The notes under the pieces: generated by a model | What the model saw: only the letters and a program-made list of their open reading frames with translations | Databases searched by the model: none | Told to the model about the DNA's origin: nothing | Translations under genes and position numbers: made by a program | Shown: positions 1-5,759 of the stretch, piece after piece | Numbering within the stretch: the first letter of the stretch is position 1 | How the letters are laid out: the number at the start of each line of letters is the position of its first letter | From: Gemmatimonadota bacterium | Lineage (GTDB): Bacteria > Gemmatimonadota > Gemmatimonadetes > Gemmatimonadales > Gemmatimonadaceae | Assembly: GCA_029884515.1 (NCBI GenBank) | Contig: JAOUHR010000143.1 | Span: 1 to 5,759 of the forward strand | Direction: 5' to 3' | Length of the DNA stretch: 5,759 nt

Positions 1-2
1 CC

Positions 3-1538
3 ATCGTCACGCTGGCCCTGCAGTCGGGGGCCATCGTCACCGCGTTCGCGATCTCCCGCGCGCCCGGATGGCGGCGCGTCCGGATCGTGGGGGTGCTCGC
101 GGTCACCGCGGGTCTCTACAGCCTCGCCCGACTCCTCGGCGAGGTGCTGCCGCGTCCGGAGGCCAACACGGAGTTCCTGACGCGCGCCAACGTCCTCGTG
201 GGCGCGCTCCACCTCTCCGCCTGGCTCTGGTACCTCTACGCGGACGATCATGGCCGCTGGCGCTCGGTCCCGCGGAGCATCCGCTGGCTGGCGCTCGGCG
301 GCGTCGCGCTCGGGGCGACGGGTGTCCTGCTCAGGGCGCTCGTGACGCCGGGGAGCATCGAGCGCGTCTGGGTGCCCTGGCTCAACCTCTCGTTCATCCA
401 CCCGCGACTCTCGCCGTTCGGCCTCGGCGTCGTCGCCGTCCTGATGGTGATGATCCTCTTCTGTGTCGCGGAGGTGGTGCGCCAGGTCCGGCGCGAGGTG
501 CCCTTCGCCCGGGCGATGCTGGCGGGGTTCGTCTTCTTCTCGCTCTGCGGTTTCGAGGAGATGGCGGTCGCCGCGGGGTGGTTCGACTTCATCTACATCG
601 GCGAACTCGGCTACCTCGCCCTGGTCGTGCCGCTCACCTTCCAGCTGCTGCAACAATTCACCGCCAACGCGGAGCGCCTCGCCGAACTCTCCGACCAGCT
701 GCGGGTGGAGGCACGCACGGCCGAGCACGAGCGCGACGCGGCACGCGAGACGTTCGTGGCGCGGGAGCGCTTCGCCGCGCTCGGCCGCATCGCGAGCGGC
801 GTCGGGCATGAGATCAACAACCCGCTCCAGTACCTCCTCCTCAACCTCGAGGAACTGCGGGAAGTGCACATGCGTTCCGCAACAGCCGAAGCGGAGGAGT
901 CGCTGGCGCAGTCGTTCGAGGCCGCCGAGCGCATCCGCCGGATCGTGGAGGGGATGCGGGCCTACGCACGCACCACGGCCCCGCGGCTGGAGGTACTCGA
1001 CCTGCGGGCGATCGTGCCTGAGGCACTGCGCACGGCGCTCCACGAGTTCGGGCACGAGGCCGAGGTCCGCCAGCTCCTGGGGGACGTCCCACCCGTGCTC
1101 GGGGATCGTGCCAACCTTGTGCAGGTGGTGGTGAACGCGGTGGCGAATGCGACGGTGGCGCTCGGGCAGGCCGCAGTGCGCGCGCCGCGGATAGAGGTCC
1201 GCACCTTCACGGCGCCGGGCGGCGAGGCGGCCCTCGAGGTGCGCGACAACGGTCCGGGATTCCCCGCGGACCTCCTCTCCCGGATCGGTGAGCCGTTCAC
1301 GGGCGCGCGCCCGACCAGCGGCGGCAGCGGGCTCGGCCTCTTCGTCGTGCGCGGCATCGTCGCCGCGCACGCGGGCGCCCTGCATCTCGAGAACGCGCGG
1401 GGCGGCGGCGCCGTGCTCCGCGTCCTGCTGCCACCCGCGCCGGAGGCCGGCTACGGCACCACGGCCGTCGCCTCGATCTCCACCACGGCGCCGGGTTCGA
1501 GCAACCCCGACACCTCGAGCACCGACATCGCGGGGTAG
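3..1538 (+). CDS. Membrane sensor histidine kinase, 5'-truncated by the window edge
   Basis: The frame is open from the first full codon at position 3, so the start lies upstream; the GTG at 87 is internal to a membrane segment and not a convincing start. About 511 residues are visible. The N-terminal half is hydrophobic, with about six candidate membrane helices (for example around residues 29-50, 65-80, 95-113, 138-160, 168-185 and 195-215). It resembles the multi-helix sensor regions of histidine kinases. A charged, probably coiled-coil linker (about 220-255) leads to the HisKA helix, where LGRIASGVGHEINNPL carries the phospho-acceptor His269 (codon 807-809). The ATPase domain follows with N box VVVNAVANA, G1 DNGPGF, F box GEPFTG and G2 SGGSGLGLFVV. 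The enzyme should autophosphorylate and pass phosphate to an unseen response regulator. The signal sensed cannot be read from the sequence. The last roughly 28 residues, beyond the ATPase fold, are low complexity and are encoded antisense to the convergent Rid gene. Confidence 0.93.
   Translation: MVTLALQSGAIVTAFAISRAPGWRRVRIVGVLAVTAGLYSLARLLGEVLPRPEANTEFLTRANVLVGALHLSAWLWYLYADDHGRWRSVPRSIRWLALGGVALGATGVLLRALVTPGSIERVWVPWLNLSFIHPRLSPFGLGVVAVLMVMILFCVAEVVRQVRREVPFARAMLAGFVFFSLCGFEEMAVAAGWFDFIYIGELGYLALVVPLTFQLLQQFTANAERLAELSDQLRVEARTAEHERDAARETFVARERFAALGRIASGVGHEINNPLQYLLLNLEELREVHMRSATAEAEESLAQSFEAAERIRRIVEGMRAYARTTAPRLEVLDLRAIVPEALRTALHEFGHEAEVRQLLGDVPPVLGDRANLVQVVVNAVANATVALGQAAVRAPRIEVRTFTAPGGEAALEVRDNGPGFPADLLSRIGEPFTGARPTSGGSGLGLFVVRGIVAAHAGALHLENARGGGAVLRVLLPPAPEAGYGTTAVASISTTAPGSSNPDTSSTDIAG
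1451..1538. other. Convergent tail-to-tail coding overlap (88 bp)
   Basis: The kinase gene (plus strand, TAG at 1536-1538) and the Rid gene (minus strand, TAG at 1451-1453) overlap by 88 bp at their 3' ends. The Rid side encodes conserved family sequence ending in VVEIEATAVV. The kinase side is a Ser/Thr/Pro/Gly-rich tail beyond the ATPase fold, so the Rid gene appears to be the constrained partner. No intergenic gap exists and I see no hairpin followed by a T-run on either strand here. Confidence 0.85.
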
Positions 1539-1846
1539 TGGCGTCCGATCACGTCGCGGTAGGCTGCGCCCAGTGGCTCCGCGGCGCGCAGGTAGGCGGC
1601 GCGATCGGTGACGAACCAGGTGAGCCGCACGAGGTGCTCCGCGCGCGCGCCGTCCTCGGCGAGCACCGCGATGATGTTCAGGAGCGCCTGGCGCGCCTGC
1701 GCCACGAGATCGCCGGGCACGAGGCGCTGCGAGGCGTCCCAGCCGACCATGCCAGAGACGAGGATGATCCGGCCGCTCGCCGAGACGCCGTTCGCGTACC
1801 CGCGTGGCGCGGCCCATCCCTTGGGATTCAACAGACGAGCGCTCAC
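1451..1846 (-). CDS. Rid-family (YjgF/YER057c/UK114) protein, non-archetypal
   Basis: This 131-residue protein has the usual length and pattern of the trimeric Rid fold. Features seen are a Tyr17 in RGYANGV, the strand ILVSGMVGWD, the helix LVAQARQALLNIIAVL, then LVRLTWFVTD and the C-terminal VVEIEATAVV. Archetypal RidA hydrolyses reactive enamines/imines to ketones plus ammonia, using a conserved Arg in a YP-x-R-S context. Here that place reads YPAMS, so Met107 replaces the Arg, which points to one of the divergent Rid subfamilies. The start is a GTG overlapping the ligase stop as GTGA, with AAGGAG 5 nt upstream; the open frame extends further upstream, but only as an antisense-free shadow of the ligase. 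It is the last gene of the operon. By context it may process an amino/imino CoA intermediate, or bind a pathway metabolite. Family assignment is firm; function is inferred. Confidence 0.9.
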   Translation of the reverse strand: MSARLLNPKGWAAPRGYANGVSASGRIILVSGMVGWDASQRLVPGDLVAQARQALLNIIAVLAEDGARAEHLVRLTWFVTDRAAYLRAAEPLGAAYRDVIGRHYPAMSVLEVSGLLEPGAVVEIEATAVVP

Positions 1847-3488
1847 GTGGTCTCCTTGAGGCGGAAGCGCTGCAGCTTCCCGGTGTCGGTCTTGGGGAGC
1901 GTCTCCACGAAGGAGATGAGACGCGGGTACTTGTACGGCGCGATGGTCGCCTTCACGTGGTCCTGGATCGCCTTCGCCAGCGCGTCGCTGCCGGTGACGC
2001 CTTTCCGCAGCACGATGCACGCCTTCACGGCCTGCCCGCGGTCGGCGTCGGGCACGCCGACCACCGCGCATTCCGCCACGTCCGGGTGCTCGAGCACCGC
2101 GGCCTCGACCTCCGGCGCCCCGATGTTGTAGCCGGAGGAGAGGATGACGTCGTCCGTGCGCGCCCTGAAGAACACGTAGCCGTCCTCATCCAGCGTGCAG
2201 GCGTCGCCCGTGAGGTTCCAGCCGTCCTGCACGTAGGCGCGCTGGCGGGGGTCGGCGAGGTAGCGGCAGCCCGTGGGGCCGCGCACCGCGAGCCGTCCCA
2301 CGGTGCCGGCGGGCACGGGACGGAGCGCGTCGTCGAGCACGGCGACCTCGTAGCCGGGCACGGCGCGGCCGATCGCCCCCGCGCGCACGTCCTTCCCCGC
2401 CGCCGCGATGAAGATGTGGATGAGTTCCGTCGCGCCGATGCCATCGAGCATCTCGATGCCGGTGGTCTCGCGCCAGAGCGTGCGCGTGGCATCCGGAAGC
2501 GCCTCGCCCGCCGAGACGGACGCGCTTAGCGACGAAGTGTCGAAGCGCCGCGGCTCCCGCTGCATCGCGAGCGCCATCTGCCGGTAGAAGGTCGGCGCGG
2601 TCCAACTGACGGTCGCGCGCGTGGCGGCGACGGCCTCGAGCATCGATTCCGGCGTGGCCTTCTCCACCAGCACGGTGCTCGCGCGCGCGGCGAGCGGGAA
2701 GCAGACGAGGCCGCCAAGCCCGAAGGTGAACGCGATGGGCGGCGTGCCGATGCAGCGGTCGGCGGCGGCGAGTCCGAGCACCCGCGCGGAGAACCCGTCG
2801 CACATCGCCATCACGTCGCGATGGAAGTGCATGCAGCCCTTGGGCACGCCGGTGGAGCCCGAGGTGAACGCGATCAGGCAGACGTCGTCGCTCGACGTGC
2901 GACACGCCGTGAAGGGCGTGCGGTGCACGGCGGTGAGCGTCTCGAGCGCGTCGGGGCCCTCGCTTCCCCAGGTGCGGACGGCGCGGAGGGGCGTGCGCTC
3001 CCCCGTCGCGCGCTCCAGCTCGGTGACGAGCCGCTGGTCGCAGAGTGCGGCCACGCACTGCGCTCGCTCGAGCACCACGCGGAGCTCCTTCGCGCGCAGG
3101 AGCGGCATGGTGGTGACGGCCACGAGGCCCGCCTTGATCACGGCGAGCCACGCCACGGTCATCCAGAGGCCGTTGAAGCCGCGGAGCAGCACGCGGTTCC
3201 CGGGCACGAGGCCGAGCTCCTGCACGAGCACGTGCGCAAGTGCGTCCACCTCGGCGGCGAGCGCAGCGTACGTGGTCTCCACCCAGGCGCCGCCCGGACC
3301 CGCAGTGACGAGGGCGACGCGGCCGCCGTGCCCCTCCACGATCGCGTCGTCGAGCAGCCGCACGGCGGCGTTCATCCGCCGGGGATAGTCGTACGGCGGG
3401 GCGTCGCTGATCACGGGCCACTCCTCGCGCGGCGGGAGCTGCCGCCGTGCCCAGCCGTCCACGTGCGCGCTCGGACCGAGTGCCCGCG

Positions 3489-3492
<4 letters not shown>
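1843..3492 (-). CDS. Benzoate-CoA ligase family protein, probably 2-aminobenzoate-CoA ligase-like
   Basis: This 549-residue AMP-forming acyl/aryl-CoA synthetase activates a carboxylic acid to an acyl-adenylate and then a CoA thioester in the cytoplasm. Visible motifs are the ATP P-loop FTSGSTGVPKG (209-219), GIGATE (351-356), LTGD with Asp430, ARTDD with Arg445 followed by the hinge and GYNIGAPEVE, and the C-terminal PKTDTGK with catalytic Lys539. The N-terminus (AHVDGWARRQLPPREEWP, 9-26), the CMHFHRDVMAMCDGF stretch right after the P-loop and the IHIF after GIGATE match my recollection of 2-aminobenzoate- and benzoate-CoA ligases rather than fatty-acid ligases. The Ala-Arg in place of the common Gly-Arg also occurs in that group as I recall it. 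Substrate is inferred; salicylate, benzoate or another aryl acid are alternatives. The ATG start overlaps the stop of the acyl-CoA dehydrogenase gene (ATGA) and has AAGGAG 5 nt upstream. Confidence 0.93.
1852..1857 (-). promoter_or_regulatory. Shine-Dalgarno of the Rid-family gene
   Basis: AAGGAG on the minus strand lies 5 nt before the GTG at 1846, inside the last codons of the ligase gene. It decides the GTG start, which gives a family-typical length of 131 residues. Confidence 0.75.
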
Positions 3493-4655
<1,163 letters not shown>

Positions 4656-4657
4656 GG

Positions 4658-5506
4658 TCAGTTCCCCTTGAACTCGGGTGTGCGCTTCGCGGCGAATGCC
4701 TCGAAGGCGCGGCGGAAGTCCTGCGTGCCCATGCAGAGGGCCTGCGCCTGCGCCTCCATCTCGAGCGCCTGGTCCACCGAGACGCTCCACTCCTGCTGCA
4801 GCATGGTCTTCGTCATCGCGTGCGCGAATGCGGGGCCGTCCGCGAGCGCGGCCGCGCGCTGCGTCGCCTCGGCCAGCAGCGACTCGGCCGGCACGATCGC
4901 GTTGTAGAACCCCCAGCGCTCGCCCTCCTCGGCGGTCATCGTGCGGCCCGTGTACAGGAGTTCGCTCGCGCGACCCTGCCCGATGAGCCGCGGCAGGATC
5001 GCGCAGGCGCCCATATCGCAGCCCGCGAGCCCCACGCGCGTGAAGAGGAACGCCGTCTTCGCGGCCGGCGTGGCGAGACGCAGGTCGGAGGCGAGGGCGA
5101 GGATCGCGCCGCCGCCCGCCGCGACGCCGTCCACCGCGGCGATGATCGGCTGCGGGCAGGCGCGCATCGCCTTCACGAGGTCGCCGGTCATGCGAGTGAA
5201 GGCGAGGAGCTCGGGCACCGCCATCCTCGTGAGGGGGTCGATGATCTCGAACACGTCGCCGCCGGAGCAGAAGTTCCCGCCGGCGCCGGTGAGCACGATC
5301 GCACGCACGTCCGACGCGTACACCAGGTCTCGGAAGAGGTCGCGGAGCTCGGCGTATGACGCGAAGGTGAGCGGATTCTTCCGCTCGGGCCGGTTGAGCG
5401 TGATCACGCCCACCCGTCCGTCGTGCGCGGCGCTCCACGAGAAGTGGTCGAAGGTGCGGGGAGCGACCGGACGCCGCATCGCGGACATCGGATCGGGGGC
5501 GGTCAT
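4658..5506 (-). CDS. Crotonase-fold protein (enoyl-CoA hydratase/isomerase family), atypical active site
   Basis: A 282-residue crotonase-superfamily protein acting on a CoA thioester. The fold is shown by [15 protein letters not shown] (32-46), the first oxyanion-hole loop GNFCSGGD (77-84), the second oxyanion-hole stretch [17 protein letters not shown] (125-141), [11 protein letters not shown] (157-167) and the C-terminal trimer helices. In rat mitochondrial hydratase the two catalytic acids are a Glu two after the GGG triplet and a Glu in a PEIxLG motif. Here these places hold Ile135 and Arg157, so ordinary hydratase chemistry is doubtful, although Asp164 lies nearby. Other possibilities are a ring-opening hydrolase, isomerase or lyase. 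The ATG start overlaps the stop of the MarR gene (ATGA), with GAGGGA 6 nt upstream; Met7 and Met10 are possible but less likely starts. Family is certain, reaction is not. Confidence 0.93.
   Translation of the reverse strand: MTAPDPMSAMRRPVAPRTFDHFSWSAAHDGRVGVITLNRPERKNPLTFASYAELRDLFRDLVYASDVRAIVLTGAGGNFCSGGDVFEIIDPLTRMAVPELLAFTRMTGDLVKAMRACPQPIIAAVDGVAAGGGAILALASDLRLATPAAKTAFLFTRVGLAGCDMGACAILPRLIGQGRASELLYTGRTMTAEEGERWGFYNAIVPAESLLAEATQRAAALADGPAFAHAMTKTMLQQEWSVSVDQALEMEAQAQALCMGTQDFRRAFEAFAAKRTPEFKGN
4664..4669 (-). promoter_or_regulatory. Shine-Dalgarno of the acyl-CoA dehydrogenase gene
   Basis: AAGGGG on the minus strand lies 8 nt before the GTG at 4655 and within the last codons of the crotonase gene. 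It is the main evidence for the GTG start, since no ATG occurs near the expected N-terminus. Confidence 0.7.
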
Positions 5507-5759
5507 GGCGTGTCCCTCAGGCGGCGGAGGTGTTGTTTCGAGGTGCCGAGTAACGTGTGCAGGGTGTGCCGTTCAGCGGAACTGAGGCCGCCGAGGAGCC
5601 GGACGATCAGCGCCTCGTGGGCGTGGGCCATCGTGGAGAAATGTCGCCGCCCGGCGGCGGTGAGGCGCACCACCACCGCGCGCCGGTCGTGCGGCGCGGT
5701 GCGCCGCCGCACGAGCCCCTCGCGCTCCAGCGCGGCCACGAGCCAGGTCACGTTGCCGT
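5503..5759 (-). CDS. MarR-family transcriptional regulator, N-terminus outside the window
   Basis: The visible 84 codons hold the C-terminal part of a MarR-type regulator. The sequence [18 protein letters not shown] is the recognition helix and following turn of the winged helix. It is followed by a wing with [16 protein letters not shown], where the Asp-Arg-Arg and the trailing L-T-x-x-G are hallmarks of the family. A long C-terminal helix (about residues 55-80 of the visible part) would form the dimer interface. The frame is still open at the window edge, so the start, the N-terminal helices and the operon promoter lie beyond position 5759. MarR proteins usually repress their own operon and are released by a small phenolic/aromatic ligand or CoA thioester. 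Its place as the probable promoter-proximal gene of a CoA-ligase operon fits a pathway-specific repressor. The ligand is not deducible here. Confidence 0.92.
   Translation of the reverse strand, partial: GNVTWLVAALEREGLVRRRTAPHDRRAVVVRLTAAGRRHFSTMAHAHEALIVRLLGGLSSAERHTLHTLLGTSKQHLRRLRDTP
5513..5518 (-). promoter_or_regulatory. Shine-Dalgarno of the crotonase gene
   Basis: GAGGGA on the minus strand lies 6 nt before the ATG at 5506, inside the last codons of the MarR gene. It supports the first ATG, which overlaps the MarR stop, over the two later in-frame Met codons. Confidence 0.65.

Noticed and set aside
1..40. Ten-base direct repeat (ccatcgtcac at 1-10 and 31-40)
   Set aside because: It falls within kinase codons encoding Ile-Val-Thr twice. 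A single short pair in GC-rich coding DNA is not good evidence for a mobile-element or attachment-site repeat.
68..811. Plus-strand 247-codon open frame starting with ATG at 68
   Set aside because: It is out of phase with the kinase, which shows clear membrane helices and kinase motifs; its own translation is Arg/Ala/Gly-rich with no motif.
1380..1460. Possible rho-independent terminator between the convergent kinase and Rid genes
   Set aside because: There are short GC-rich palindromes such as ggcgccg runs but no stem followed by a T-run on either strand, and the area is coding for both genes.
4656..5438. Upstream part of the open frame containing the acyl-CoA dehydrogenase, which would give a 649-residue protein
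   Set aside because: The extension lies entirely over the crotonase gene in another phase and is Arg-rich. The GTG at 4655 gives a normal-length dehydrogenase with a Shine-Dalgarno.

Overview
The window is about 5.8 kb of very GC-rich bacterial DNA (roughly 70% G+C by eye). It is almost wholly coding, and G or C dominates third codon positions, which is why long spurious open frames run antisense to most genes. The protein types suggest an aerobic, free-living heterotroph. Gemmatimonadota is my best guess, but this is a low-confidence impression and other GC-rich phyla are possible.

Left part (1-1538, plus strand): the 3' portion of a membrane-bound sensor histidine kinase whose start lies outside the window. 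It has several membrane helices, a coiled-coil linker, a phospho-acceptor helix with His-Glu-Ile-Asn-Asn-Pro, and a complete ATPase domain. No response regulator is visible beside it. Its last 28 or so codons run tail-to-tail into the end of the opposing operon.

Right part (1451-5759, minus strand, read right to left): five tightly packed genes. They are a MarR-family regulator (5' end outside the window), a crotonase/enoyl-CoA hydratase-like protein, an acyl-CoA dehydrogenase, a benzoate/2-aminobenzoate-CoA ligase-like enzyme, and a small Rid-family (YjgF/YER057c/UK114) protein. The junctions are a 4-nt overlap, a 2-nt gap, a 4-nt overlap and a 4-nt overlap. Each downstream gene has a good Shine-Dalgarno sequence inside the end of the preceding gene, so this is very probably one transcript.

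Working hypothesis: the operon is part of a 'hybrid' aerobic aromatic acid pathway in which an aromatic acid (2-aminobenzoate, salicylate or a relative) is activated to its CoA thioester. The ring is then hydroxylated and reduced by a flavin enzyme not seen here, and degraded by beta-oxidation-like steps. The Rid protein would suit an enamine/imine intermediate of the 2-aminobenzoyl-CoA route, and a CoA thioester or the free acid could be the MarR ligand. Two active-site peculiarities stand out: the crotonase lacks both canonical hydratase glutamates, and the Rid protein lacks the arginine needed for classical RidA imine deaminase activity.
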